NCBI GenBank assembly: GCA_025993015.1
Contig: DAJPFV010000001.1
Span: 434,001 to 498,000 of the forward strand
Length of the DNA stretch: 64,000 nucleotides
Source of the DNA: Coriobacteriaceae bacterium
Lineage (GTDB): Bacteria; Actinomycetota; Coriobacteriia; Coriobacteriales; Coriobacteriaceae
Reading direction: 5' to 3'
Shown: one piece after another, positions 40,895 through 49,449 of the stretch
How positions within the stretch are numbered: the first letter of the stretch is position 1
Layout: each line of letters opens with the position of its first letter
Made by a program: the position numbers and the translations under genes
Notes under the pieces: generated by a model
Database searches by the model: none
Told to the model about the DNA's origin: nothing
Seen by the model: the letters and a program-made list of their open reading frames with translations, nothing else

Positions 40895-43390
40895 TTATAG
40901 GTAGCGACCGGTGATGCTTGCGGAGCAGGTTGCGATGTCGCCCGGCGTACCGGCGCAGACGATTTGCCCGCCGGCGTCGCCACCGCCCGGGCCCATGTCG
41001 ATCACATAATCGGCGTTACGGATAAGGTCGAGATCGTGCTCGATCACGATAACCGTGGCGCCCTTGGCAACGAGGCCGTCAAACACACTCAGCAACACCT
41101 GAACATCGAGCGGATGAAGGCCGATCGTGGGCTCGTCGAACACGAATACGGCATCATCCTGCACGCGGCCCATCTCGCTCGCAAGCTTAAGACGCTGCGC
41201 CTCGCCGCCCGAAAGCGCCGGCGTGGGCTCACCGAGCGTGAGATAACCCAAGCCCAGGTCGTGCAAGGTCTGCAAGCGCGCCTGGACTTTTTTGAGTCCC
41301 AACGTGGCGTCGAGGGCCTCGTCCACACTCATGTCCATGAGCTGCGGCAACGTCAGCAAGCTCCCGTCCTTGCCCTCGCGATGGATACACAAAGCCGCGT
41401 CTGCATAACGCGAACCGCGACATGCCGGGCAGACGATTTCGACATCGGGTAAAAACTGCACGTCAAGCGATATCGAGCCCGTGCCATCGCACGTAGGGCA
41501 GCGCAAGGCGCCAGTGTTGTAGCTAAAGGCACCCGCCTTGTAGCCGGCTGCCTTGGCCTCGGGCGTACGGGCGAAGGCACGACGCAGCTCATCATGGATG
41601 TCGGCATAAGTCGCTACCGTCGAGCGCACGTTGGCACCGATGGGCGTGGCGTCAATCAGGTTGGCGCGGGCAATGCCTTCGGCATCGACCCAACGCACAT
41701 GTTTTGGCAGACGCTCGCCGGCTGCCCGCGCCTTAAGCGCCGGGATGAGCGTCTCGAGCACCAACGTCGTCTTGCCCGAACCCGAAACGCCCGTCACCGC
41801 GACGAGACGGCCGCGCGGGATATCGACTTCGAGCGGCTTGACGGTATGGATGGCATCGGTTGCCATGCGGATATGTCCCTGGTCGAACATTTCCTCGTCA
41901 GTCACCTGTGGACGCAAGCGCTTGGACTCCGAGCGCAAAAACGGGGCGATGCGGCTGCCCTGCGATTGCTCGACCTCATCCACCGTACCCGCGGCAATCA
42001 CATTACCGCCGCCTGCTCCGGCAACGGGGCCCATCTCGACCAGATAGTCGGCTTCCGCTAGTACGCGCGTATCGTGGTCGACAACAACCACGGTGTTGCC
42101 GTCATCCACCAGATCGCGCATCACGCCTACCAGGCCGTCGACATTAGCAGGATGCAAGCCAATCGAGGGCTCGTCCAGCACATAGAGCACGCCCGTCGAT
42201 CGGTTGCGCACCACGCGGGCGAGTTGCACGCGCTGGCGCTCACCCGTGGAGAGCGTGGCGCCTGCGCGATCGAGCGAAAGGTAATCGAGACCCAGGTCGA
42301 CCAGACGACGGGCCGTGCGCAAAAATGAATCGCAGATATCCGTCGCCATGGGCTGCATCTCGGCCGGCAAGGATGCGGGCACCCCGCGCACCCACTCAAT
42401 CGCCTCGCCCAGCGTCATGGCAGCCGCCTGCGCCAGATTGATACCGCGCACCTGGGGCTGGCGCGCAGCCTCGGAGAGACGCGTGCCGCCACAGTCACGG
42501 CATGGCCCCTCGCGCAAAAAGCGCGCAACGCGTTTGAGGCCCTTGTCGTCCTTAACCTTGGCGAGCGCATTCTCGACGGTATAGACGGCGTTGTAATAGG
42601 TGAAATCGAGCGGCGTGGCGCCCTCGCCGTTTTTGGGAACGTAGAGAATATGCTTCTTAACCGCCGGGCCGTGAAACACGATGTCGCGCTCTTGAGGCGT
42701 AAGTTGGTTAAACGGCACGTCGGTACGCACGCCCATCTCGCCTGCCACTTGCTTCATCAGATCCCACATGAGCGTGCCCCAGGGAAGCACCGCGCCTCCG
42801 TTGATGGTCTTGGACTCGTCGGGCACCAGGCTCGCTTCGTCCACCTCGCGCATGACACCGGTACCGCCACAGGTGGGGCATGCACCGCCGCTATTGAAAG
42901 CCAAATCCTCGGCACTCGGCGCGTAGAACTCGCGGCCGCATGCAGGGCACGTGAGCGACAGGCCAGCGGCCACGTTAAGGCTCGGCTCCACACGCGCCCC
43001 GCAATGCGGGCACACATGATGGGCGCAACGGCTAAAGAGCAGACGCAGGCTATTGTTAAGCTCGGTCATGGTGCCAAAGGTGGAACGCACGCCCGGCACG
43101 CTAGGGCGCTGATGCAATGCGAGCGCCGCCGGCACGTGCAGTACCTCGTCCACCTGAGCGTGCTCGGCCTGCGTCAGGCGACGTCGAGTATAGGTGCTGA
43201 GCGCCTCCAGGTAACGACGCGAGCCCTCGGCATAAAGAACCCCCAGTGCCAGCGAGCTCTTGCCCGAACCCGACACGCCGGCAATACCCACGAGCTTTCC
43301 CAGCGGAATATCGATATCGATGTCCTTGAGGTTGTGTACACGTGCGCCACGTACCTCGATAGCCTGCGGGCTCATCTTCTGTTCCGTCAC
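40895..43390 (-). CDS. UvrA-like ABC ATPase (UvrA2/drug-resistance type)
   Basis: This roughly 831-residue protein has two ABC ATPase halves: Walker A GVSGSGKSSLA and GVSGSGKTTLV, signatures LSTGERQRVQLAR and LSGGEAQRLKLA. It keeps the CxxC zinc pairs of UvrA, such as CPHCGA and CPTCDGTG. It is about 110 residues shorter than UvrA proper, as in UvrA2-type proteins lacking part of the UvrB-binding region. Such proteins protect against DNA-binding drugs or remove lesions. The start is uncertain: GTG at 43390 after AGGG, or ATG at 43375. It follows the AAA ATPase gene by 19 bp and may be co-transcribed. Confidence 0.88.
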   Translation of the reverse strand: MTEQKMSPQAIEVRGARVHNLKDIDIDIPLGKLVGIAGVSGSGKSSLALGVLYAEGSRRYLEALSTYTRRRLTQAEHAQVDEVLHVPAALALHQRPSVPGVRSTFGTMTELNNSLRLLFSRCAHHVCPHCGARVEPSLNVAAGLSLTCPACGREFYAPSAEDLAFNSGGACPTCGGTGVMREVDEASLVPDESKTINGGAVLPWGTLMWDLMKQVAGEMGVRTDVPFNQLTPQERDIVFHGPAVKKHILYVPKNGEGATPLDFTYYNAVYTVENALAKVKDDKGLKRVARFLREGPCRDCGGTRLSEAARQPQVRGINLAQAAAMTLGEAIEWVRGVPASLPAEMQPMATDICDSFLRTARRLVDLGLDYLSLDRAGATLSTGERQRVQLARVVRNRSTGVLYVLDEPSIGLHPANVDGLVGVMRDLVDDGNTVVVVDHDTRVLAEADYLVEMGPVAGAGGGNVIAAGTVDEVEQSQGSRIAPFLRSESKRLRPQVTDEEMFDQGHIRMATDAIHTVKPLEVDIPRGRLVAVTGVSGSGKTTLVLETLIPALKARAAGERLPKHVRWVDAEGIARANLIDATPIGANVRSTVATYADIHDELRRAFARTPEAKAAGYKAGAFSYNTGALRCPTCDGTGSISLDVQFLPDVEIVCPACRGSRYADAALCIHREGKDGSLLTLPQLMDMSVDEALDATLGLKKVQARLQTLHDLGLGYLTLGEPTPALSGGEAQRLKLASEMGRVQDDAVFVFDEPTIGLHPLDVQVLLSVFDGLVAKGATVIVIEHDLDLIRNADYVIDMGPGGGDAGGQIVCAGTPGDIATCSASITGRYL

Positions 43391-43409
43391 CTTTATCACC
43401 CTACTCATG

Positions 43410-44519
43410 TCATATAACTCGATCGCGAATGTACGCGCCCAGCATGGGCACGGTAAATCGGACGAGGCCGTATCCGGCAGCTTCGATGACGCGCTCGCGA
43501 ATCAGGCTTGCGCGATATTTACTCGCCCAGCTCTGGGTACGCTCGCAGCGCTCAATGATATCCGCCATGCGCGTCGGTTTGCCCTCGTCAACCGCCATGG
43601 CCTCGATAAAGAGGCGTTGCGGACTGCGAAGCCCGTAATACAGGGGCGCGTCAACTGCTTCGTAGAACTCGGAGACGGCATCCGCATGGCCATCCTCGAC
43701 ATCGCGCCTTTCGATGACCTGCGAGCCACGCCGGACAGCAGACCGCCACATGTAATAGCCCACCAGCTGAACCATATAGGGATGCCCCATGCTCTTGTGT
43801 GCCGCAAGGTCCGCCGTCTCCACATCAACGCAAAGACCAGCACCTTTGACCGTCTGGACATATGAATCGCGCACCTTGGGCAAAGATATCGCCCCCAGCG
43901 TACGCTGCTGGGCACGCCGCAAAAACGTCACGCTCGGCTCTTCGAGCAGATCGTCAACCATACTGGGTAAGCCGGCGAACACCAGCGCAAGACCGCGCTG
44001 GTCGCTATCGGACAAGCCCGTGGCATCCTGGTCTCCGAGCACCTGCTGATAGAGAACGGCAAGAGCCGCTAGTTCCTCGATAGACGCAGATTGCGCCTCG
44101 TCAATCGCAAACAGTATGCCCTTGCCTGGACCGAGCTTCTTGAGGCGCTCGTTGACCAGCCCTCGCAACGTTTCGCCCTTTGCTCGCGCCGCCTCGACCG
44201 ACATCCGGCCAAACGACGGACCGAATTCCATTGACGTCACAATGGGCTTATTCGAGCGAAGCGCGTCGGCCAAGCGGTCGCATAAGCCAAGCGAAGCGGA
44301 ATCGGAGACAACCGCCCATCCGCGCTCATTGGCCAGACGTTGCAGCTCCCGCAGGAGAACCGTCTTGCCGCAGCCGCGGTTTCCCGTAATGAGCATGAGC
44401 CTGCCCGGCGCTCCGGCGCCGTTATCGAGCCCTTCCTCGAAATCTTCGGTGACTGACTCGCGACCAATGAGCATCGGAGGCCGCTTGCCAGCCGTGGGCT
44501 TAAAGGGATTTGGATTCAT
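43410..44519 (-). CDS. AAA ATP-binding protein (ORC/STAND-like)
   Basis: This 369-residue P-loop ATPase has Walker A ITGNRGCGKTVLL and Walker B ILFAIDEAQSAS. A SLPKVRDSYV and winged-helix-like C-terminus follows (ERTQSWASKYRASLIRERVIEAAGYGLVRFTVPMLG). This resembles the archaeal-type ATPase/ORC1-like family often found beside DNA-linked or regulatory genes. Function is unknown. GGAGG lies 5 bases before the ATG. Three TTATAC repeats at 10-bp steps lie just upstream, suggesting control by a DNA-binding protein, perhaps itself. Confidence 0.85.
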   Translation of the reverse strand: MNPNPFKPTAGKRPPMLIGRESVTEDFEEGLDNGAGAPGRLMLITGNRGCGKTVLLRELQRLANERGWAVVSDSASLGLCDRLADALRSNKPIVTSMEFGPSFGRMSVEAARAKGETLRGLVNERLKKLGPGKGILFAIDEAQSASIEELAALAVLYQQVLGDQDATGLSDSDQRGLALVFAGLPSMVDDLLEEPSVTFLRRAQQRTLGAISLPKVRDSYVQTVKGAGLCVDVETADLAAHKSMGHPYMVQLVGYYMWRSAVRRGSQVIERRDVEDGHADAVSEFYEAVDAPLYYGLRSPQRLFIEAMAVDEGKPTRMADIIERCERTQSWASKYRASLIRERVIEAAGYGLVRFTVPMLGAYIRDRVI

Positions 44520-44554
44520 GTCGGCCTCCTCGGATTGGCAAACCCTGGCAATAG

Positions 44555-44580
44555 TTATACTAACTTATACCGAGTTATAC
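44555..44580. promoter_or_regulatory. Three TTATAC repeats at exact 10-bp spacing
   Basis: TTATAC occurs at 44555, 44565 and 44575, each preceded by similar bases (AG, AC, AG). On the minus strand these read GTATAA and could contain the -10 of the AAA ATPase promoter. One-turn spacing suggests cooperative binding on one DNA face. Confidence 0.45.
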
Positions 44581-44586
44581 CAATAG

Positions 44587-44619
44587 CATATGACAAAGGA
44601 GCTGTCCCTTTGTCATATG
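44587..44619. repeat. Palindrome overlapping the TetM-like gene stop codon
   Basis: CATATGACAAAGG and CCTTTGTCATATG form perfect 13-bp arms around AGCTGTC. The stop codon of the gene ending at 44613 is in the right arm. It shares the GACAAAGG arm with 40861-40889 and a GGGACAGCT core with the other palindromes. Confidence 0.78.
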
Positions 44620-46616
44620 TGGCCGAAAAACTCGACGTCTGCTGCTCGCCAGGGACGGAAGGTGGCGGGATCGATCTTTACGTGCGCCGCGGCAGGCACG
44701 TCGCACCATTTGACCGTGTAACCGGCGCCGTGAGAGCAAAAGACCGAATCGGGCGTGTTGGGCAGATCGGCCTCGGGCTCATAGGCAGCCGTCTCGATTA
44801 CGCGCTCGGCATCATGGCAAGCCGCATAGCCGGCGAACTCTAGGTACAGATGTCCGCGACCGCTCGTGTAGGCAGCCACCTCCAGCGCGTAATCCTGCAC
44901 CTCGGATGCCGGTACGCGACCCACAAGCTTCGCCCGGTCGCCCGCCATCGTCGGCGGCTCGTACTCGGCACCCATGCGCATGGCATCCGAGAGCGCCCGG
45001 CCCACGCACTCCCCCGGCACCTCGAGCTCAAAGCAGTACCACGGCTCCAACAGCACCGCCGCGCCGGCCTCACGCGCCTGCATCAAACCCTGGCGAATCG
45101 CGCGGTACGTGGCCTGGCGAAAATCGCCGCCCTCGGTGTGTTTGGCATGCGCACGGCCGCCCGTGAGCGTAATGCGCACATCGGTGATGGGCGAGCCGGT
45201 CAGCGCGCCCAGGTGATCGCGCTCCATGGCGTTGGTGAGCGCCAGACGCTGCCAGTTAAGATCGAGCTCGTCGGTCGAGGTCACGGTGCCAAACTGCACG
45301 CCCGAACCCGCTGGCAACGGCTCCAGGCGCAGATGCACCTCGGCATAGTGGCGCAGCGGCTCAAAGTGGCCCACGCCCTCGACCGGCTGCGAAATAGTCT
45401 CCTTATAGAGAATGCCGCCAGACTCAAACGCAACCGAAAGGCCAAAGCGATCGGCCAATACCCGCTGCACGACCTCGAGTTGCACCGCTCCCATGAGCTG
45501 CAGATGTATTTGTTCAAGATGCGTATTCCAGCTTACGCCGAGCATGGGATCTTCGTCGGCAAGCTCGGCCAGCGCTTTGAACACCGCATGGACATCGTGT
45601 TCGCCTGGAAGCACCGTATAGGTGAGGACCGGCGCAATGACAGGTGCATCGCCCGCGGGCTCCGCGCCCAGGGCGTCCCCCGGGCGAACGTGCGCAAGGC
45701 CCGTCACGGCACAAATACCGCCAGCAGCAACTTCTTGGGCAAGCTTATACTTCTCGCCGTTATAGATGCGTACCTGATCGACCTTCTGCTCCCATGCCTC
45801 GGCACCGGAACGTCCGCCAATCATCTGCTTGGCATGCAGTGTGCCGCCGGTTACTTTAACCCATGCCAAGCGCTCGCCGCGATCCCCGAGGCTCACGCGG
45901 TAGACGCGCGCGGCAAACTCCGGGTGCCATGCCTGTTCGCGCATCAGCGCGCATATACCATCCAGCAGCTCGTCCACGCCTTGGTCCTTGAGCGCCGAGC
46001 CGGCAAAGCAGGGAAAGAGCTTACGCTCGGCAACCATGCGCGACAGCGTCGCGACGGAAAGCCCGCCCGCCTCAAGAAACTCCTCGAGCGCTTCTTCGTC
46101 TAACGCGGCAGCGTCCTCCTGAACGGCCCCGCCCGCCAGCAGCTCGCCGGCATCCAGACAGCCTTCGGAAAGACGCTGCCCAAGCTGGGCCAGCAACGCA
46201 TCGCGACCAGGGTTCTCAAGATCGATCTTGTTGATAAAAATGAACGTAGGTATGTCATAGCGCGCAAGCAGGCGCCACAGGGTTTCGGTATGCCCCTGCA
46301 CGCCGTCGTTGGCGCCCACAACCAAAATCGCGTAGTCGAGTGCGCGCAGCGTGCGCTCCGCCTCGGCAGAAAAATCGACATGTCCCGGCGCATCCACGAG
46401 CATGACGTGAGTATCGCCATGGTCGAGCACAGCCTGCGACGAGAAGATCGTAATACCGCGCTCGCGCTCAATCTCGTTCGTATCCAGATGCGAATCGCCA
46501 TTGTCCACGCGGCCGCGCTTGCGAATGCGGCCCGCGTTGAATAGCATGGCCTCGGCCAACGTGGTCTTGCCGGCATCGACATGCGCCAAGATTCCAACGA
46601 CCGCTTGCTTCGACAT
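44613..46616 (-). CDS. TetM/EF-G-like ribosomal-protection GTPase
   Basis: This 667-residue translational GTPase has G1 AHVDAGKTT, G3 DAPGHVDF and G4 NKID, followed by EF-G-like domains II-V. Length and layout match the TetM/TetO group that removes tetracycline from ribosomes. Sequence alone does not show whether it gives tetracycline resistance; chromosomal relatives of unknown role are common. AGAGGAG lies 5 bases before the ATG at 46616. It lies upstream of an AAA ATPase and a UvrA-like gene on the same strand. Confidence 0.85.
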   Translation of the reverse strand: MSKQAVVGILAHVDAGKTTLAEAMLFNAGRIRKRGRVDNGDSHLDTNEIERERGITIFSSQAVLDHGDTHVMLVDAPGHVDFSAEAERTLRALDYAILVVGANDGVQGHTETLWRLLARYDIPTFIFINKIDLENPGRDALLAQLGQRLSEGCLDAGELLAGGAVQEDAAALDEEALEEFLEAGGLSVATLSRMVAERKLFPCFAGSALKDQGVDELLDGICALMREQAWHPEFAARVYRVSLGDRGERLAWVKVTGGTLHAKQMIGGRSGAEAWEQKVDQVRIYNGEKYKLAQEVAAGGICAVTGLAHVRPGDALGAEPAGDAPVIAPVLTYTVLPGEHDVHAVFKALAELADEDPMLGVSWNTHLEQIHLQLMGAVQLEVVQRVLADRFGLSVAFESGGILYKETISQPVEGVGHFEPLRHYAEVHLRLEPLPAGSGVQFGTVTSTDELDLNWQRLALTNAMERDHLGALTGSPITDVRITLTGGRAHAKHTEGGDFRQATYRAIRQGLMQAREAGAAVLLEPWYCFELEVPGECVGRALSDAMRMGAEYEPPTMAGDRAKLVGRVPASEVQDYALEVAAYTSGRGHLYLEFAGYAACHDAERVIETAAYEPEADLPNTPDSVFCSHGAGYTVKWCDVPAAAHVKIDPATFRPWRAADVEFFGHI

Positions 46617-46803
46617 GGCTCTCCTCTTATTGCAAGCCCATCGCACGCGGCAACGGGCGTCCTCATTCCACACTGGATGATACAATTTACGGGCCGGCGG
46701 GCGAAGCGGGCCCTATCCCCCGACCGAGCTCATCGCCCTGCGTTGCCGCGCGGCGATTTTCGTAGGTTCGCGCCTTGCGAAAGCCGGCTTGCAAAACAGT
46801 CAG

Positions 46804-46841
46804 CGAACGAAAATGGCCCCACCCGGGGCCATTTTCGTTCG
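46804..46841 (-). terminator. Terminator after the GNAT gene
   Basis: CGAACGAAAATGGCCCC and its complement are perfect 17-bp arms around ACCC. It is between the acetyltransferase and TetM-like genes, both on the minus strand. Confidence 0.8.
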
Positions 46842-46869
46842 TGCAAATTGTTGACACGCGTCCCCGCTC

Positions 46870-47358
46870 TTATGCCTCACGCAGCCAGTCAAACGCCACG
46901 CGCGGGGTGCCGTCGGACACATACACGATGCCGGCGCGCTCAAACCCCGCCTTAATACTCGCACCCTGCATGGGCAGGTTATCCTGATGCGTGTCGATAC
47001 GCAGGTGATCGGCACGCTCTTTGGCAAAGGCAAACATCGCGGCCGCGATACCGTGCGCGGTGCCGTCGGACGCCACACGGTGCAGCACGGCGTACGGAGT
47101 GTCGCTGCGCCATTGCCCGTCCTCAATTACGTCATAGCACTCGTCCGGGCCCGGTAAAAAGGCAAACGTCGCCACCACGCGGCCGTCGACTTCACACACA
47201 TAGCTGCCACCGGCGGCGATATCGGCAGCCAGCTGCTCGGCAGAAGGCGTGCCCTCGGGCCACTGCGTGGCGTTGCCATGCGCGCGCATAAAGGCGCGGG
47301 CCGTGTCATAGATAGCCATGACGGCGGGAATGTCGGTATCGAGGGTTTTTCTGATCAT
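46870..47358 (-). CDS. GNAT-family N-acetyltransferase
   Basis: This 162-residue acetyltransferase has the acetyl-CoA region LHRVASDGTAHGIAAAMFAFA and the β5 segment RIDTHQDNLPMQGASIKAGFERAG. The acceptor is unknown. A GTG directly before the ATG is an alternative start; GAGG lies upstream of both. Confidence 0.88.
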   Translation of the reverse strand: MIRKTLDTDIPAVMAIYDTARAFMRAHGNATQWPEGTPSAEQLAADIAAGGSYVCEVDGRVVATFAFLPGPDECYDVIEDGQWRSDTPYAVLHRVASDGTAHGIAAAMFAFAKERADHLRIDTHQDNLPMQGASIKAGFERAGIVYVSDGTPRVAFDWLREA

Positions 47359-47435
47359 CACGCGGCGACCTCACGTTTATTGGTATCACTTTGATTGGGC
47401 AATGATACCAGCGTTTGGAGAGAGGCACGAAGCAG

Positions 47436-47732
47436 ATGGGGAGCAAAAAGCGAGCCGCTTGGTCAAAAGCCAAAAGCGAGTTTTTGGGCGCTGCCACGGG
47501 CGGCGATATGAGCGACCTGTTTGCGCGCGAAGACGAGCGCCGCGACGCCCTGAACGCCGAGCGCGACGAGGCCTGGCGCTACAAATCGTGCGAACGCAAA
47601 AACCGTTACGACACGCGCGCCGAGGCCGAGGCAGTTATGGCCGACTGCGAAAGCCGCGGGCGGCGCGGTTTGGCCTGCTACAAATGCGAATACTGCGGCG
47701 GCTGGCACCTGACATCGCACCCTTGGAAATAG
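47436..47732 (+). CDS. Small zinc-ribbon-like hypothetical protein
   Basis: This 98-residue basic protein has paired cysteines near the C-terminus (YKSCERKNRY, CYKCEYCGGWHLTSHP) that probably bind Zn. I do not know a named function; similar small proteins with YKCxxCGxWHLT endings are widespread. The ATG at 47436 has GAGAGAGG about 11 bases upstream. It is divergent from the GNAT gene. Confidence 0.7.
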   Translation: MGSKKRAAWSKAKSEFLGAATGGDMSDLFAREDERRDALNAERDEAWRYKSCERKNRYDTRAEAEAVMADCESRGRRGLACYKCEYCGGWHLTSHPWK

Positions 47733-47780
47733 GCACCGCATCGGCACGGCACCGACGGAGCGCCAACCATCGCACGCAAG

Positions 47781-48485
47781 CTACGGGCGCGGCGGCACCA
47801 AGACATCGTAACGAACGGCCTTGCCCGCAAGTTGATAGCTCGGCTTAACACCGGCAAGCAGTGGCCCCTTCACCGGCCGCTTGATAACCAACTTGCGCGG
47901 GTGCACCGCAAGCGCAGCCTCAACCAGCGTCTCCTCATCGGCGCACGGCTGCTCCAGATGGTGCAAGAGTTGGAATTTCTTTTTAACCGCCGCGCTCTTG
48001 GTGCGTCCGGGAAACATGGGGTCCAGATACACCACGTCGGGAGCGGTGAGCTCGCCCCGCCCGATCAGCTCAGCTGTATGGTAAAGGCCGGCAATGCTGT
48101 CCTCGCCCGCATGTAAGCGCATGCGCGCCACGGCTGTCGCAAGCGCCGGATCATCTGCCGCGCGATCCAAAGCATCCTTGAGGAGCGCCGCGATCACGCA
48201 ATCCTGCTCATACAGATCGACGGTAAAGCCCGCGGCCGCCAGCAGCAGCGAATCCTCGCCAAAGCCTGCCGTGGCGTCAATCGCCCATGGGCTCTCGATG
48301 CCTTTTGCGCGCGCAGCCTTTACCAGCAGTTCTTGCTGCAGACGGCCCTGCTTGAGCCGTGGAAGCATGCGGCCAAAATCGGCACGCAGCTCCATCGTGC
48401 CGTCGGTGAGTGTGAGGCCCTCGGACTTCCCGATCAGCTCAAGCCCCGCGGACCGAGCAACAGAAAAGGGATCGACGACGCCCAT
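47781..48485 (-). CDS. rsmJ: 16S rRNA (guanine-N2)-methyltransferase RsmJ
   Basis: This 234-residue SAM methyltransferase has the RsmJ signatures AIDATAGFGEDSLLLAAAG and VVYLDPMFPGRTKSA. It ends with VIKRPVKGPLL. RsmJ modifies G1516 of 16S rRNA in E. coli numbering. AAGGAG lies upstream of the ATG. Length is near the family norm. Confidence 0.9.
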   Translation of the reverse strand: MGVVDPFSVARSAGLELIGKSEGLTLTDGTMELRADFGRMLPRLKQGRLQQELLVKAARAKGIESPWAIDATAGFGEDSLLLAAAGFTVDLYEQDCVIAALLKDALDRAADDPALATAVARMRLHAGEDSIAGLYHTAELIGRGELTAPDVVYLDPMFPGRTKSAAVKKKFQLLHHLEQPCADEETLVEAALAVHPRKLVIKRPVKGPLLAGVKPSYQLAGKAVRYDVLVPPRP

Positions 48486-48548
48486 GGGTACTCCTTAGCA
48501 AGCAAAACGAATACGTGAGCGCCGTTTGTGTCGGCACCCAACCGTCCG

Positions 48549-48692
48549 CTATTGTCCCACATGCGACATGGCCCACAGCATCGCAATACAAAGCACCGCC
48601 ATCAATCCCGTGCACACAGTAGCGATCACGGAATCACTCATGCGCCTTCCCAACGACCGCGCCTCACGTACCTGCTCTGCTCCGTACATCAT
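48549..48692 (-). CDS. Small single-pass membrane protein
   Basis: This 47-residue ORF starts at an ATG with AAGGAGG 4 bases upstream, one of the strongest ribosome sites in the region. The N-terminal half is charged (EQVREARSLGRR). The C-terminal half is a hydrophobic helix (VIATVCTGLMAVLCIAMLW). It lies between rsmJ and a divergent membrane protein gene. I do not recognise a family; it is small enough to be missed by routine gene calling. Confidence 0.55.
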   Translation of the reverse strand: MMYGAEQVREARSLGRRMSDSVIATVCTGLMAVLCIAMLWAMSHVGQ

Positions 48693-48919
48693 GGTTCCTC
48701 CTTCGGTCTAGCTCTTACCATGGCCCCATCATCGCAGCGCCGCGCATACGCTGCCATCGATTTGGCTTACGCCCAGCTTTCCTTTTTGAAAGGTTGGACC
48801 GCACAGGCAAGAGACGCTTTCAAACGCATGCATCGCCCCGTTGAACTACAATGTGCTTCACCATATGTGCAGTACATTGGGTGCGCCAAGTTGGCGTACT
48901 CGTATCGAAAGGACCAGCC

Positions 48920-49321
48920 ATGAGCTTCACTCGCAAGACTCTCAAAATCCTTGCTCTCATCTACTTTGTTTTGGGCATCGCCAGCCTCGTCACCGCCGGC
49001 GTCGGTATCGCCACGGGCGGTCTCGATTCCACGTACGGTTCGTACGCCACGCTCGCAGCGGTCGTGCTTATCGCCAAGGGTCTCGTCGACCTTGCTGCAG
49101 GCGTCGCCGGTGTCAAGGGCGCCAACAAGCCTTCGCAGGTGGACGGCGCGTTTAAGCTCGGTATTGTTGCCGCGGTCGCCACGCTTGCCCAAGCGGTGCT
49201 CACGCTTCCCGCGTTTGGCGGCGACGCCATCAACTTTGGCGCCTTTGTCATCGTGGTGTACGACCTGTTCTTTGTCCAGCAGGCACACGCCGTTAAGGCC
49301 GAGAACAAGGACCGCCTGTAA
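48920..49321 (+). CDS. Four-helix membrane protein of unknown function
   Basis: This 133-residue protein has four hydrophobic segments (ILALIYFVLGIASLVTAGVG; ATLAAVVLIAKGLVDLAAGV; LGIVAAVATLAQAVLTLP; FGAFVIVVYDLFFVQQ) and a basic N-terminus. No enzyme motif is visible. AAAGGA lies upstream of the ATG at 48920. It is monocistronic with its own terminator. Confidence 0.75.
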   Translation: MSFTRKTLKILALIYFVLGIASLVTAGVGIATGGLDSTYGSYATLAAVVLIAKGLVDLAAGVAGVKGANKPSQVDGAFKLGIVAAVATLAQAVLTLPAFGGDAINFGAFVIVVYDLFFVQQAHAVKAENKDRL

Positions 49322-49357
49322 GCGCTCGCTTCTCATAACCTCTGCAGCCAAGCAACT

Positions 49358-49393
49358 AAAAAGGGCCGATCGCGCATCTCCGCGGTCGGCCCT
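49358..49393 (+). terminator. Terminator after the four-helix membrane protein
   Basis: AAAGGGCCGA and TCGGCCCTTT arms enclose a GC-rich loop. Confidence 0.75.
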
Positions 49394-49409
49394 TTACGTT
49401 TGCCCAGAT

Positions 49410-49446
49410 AAAACCTACCAAAATAAACCTGTCCCTTTTTGGCAGG
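49410..49446. repeat. Palindrome ACCTGCCAA family, third copy
   Basis: Arms AACCTACCAAA / TTTGGCAGGTT match with one mismatch and enclose ATAAACCTGTCCCTT. It is related to the units at 30029-30130 and ends 3 bp before the rlmA stop codon. Confidence 0.75.
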
Positions 49447-49449
49447 TTG

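Noticed and set aside
46581..46955. Frame between the TetM-like and GNAT genes
   Set aside because: Crosses a strong terminator hairpin, has no ribosome site and biased composition; the gap of about 250 bp otherwise shows nothing.
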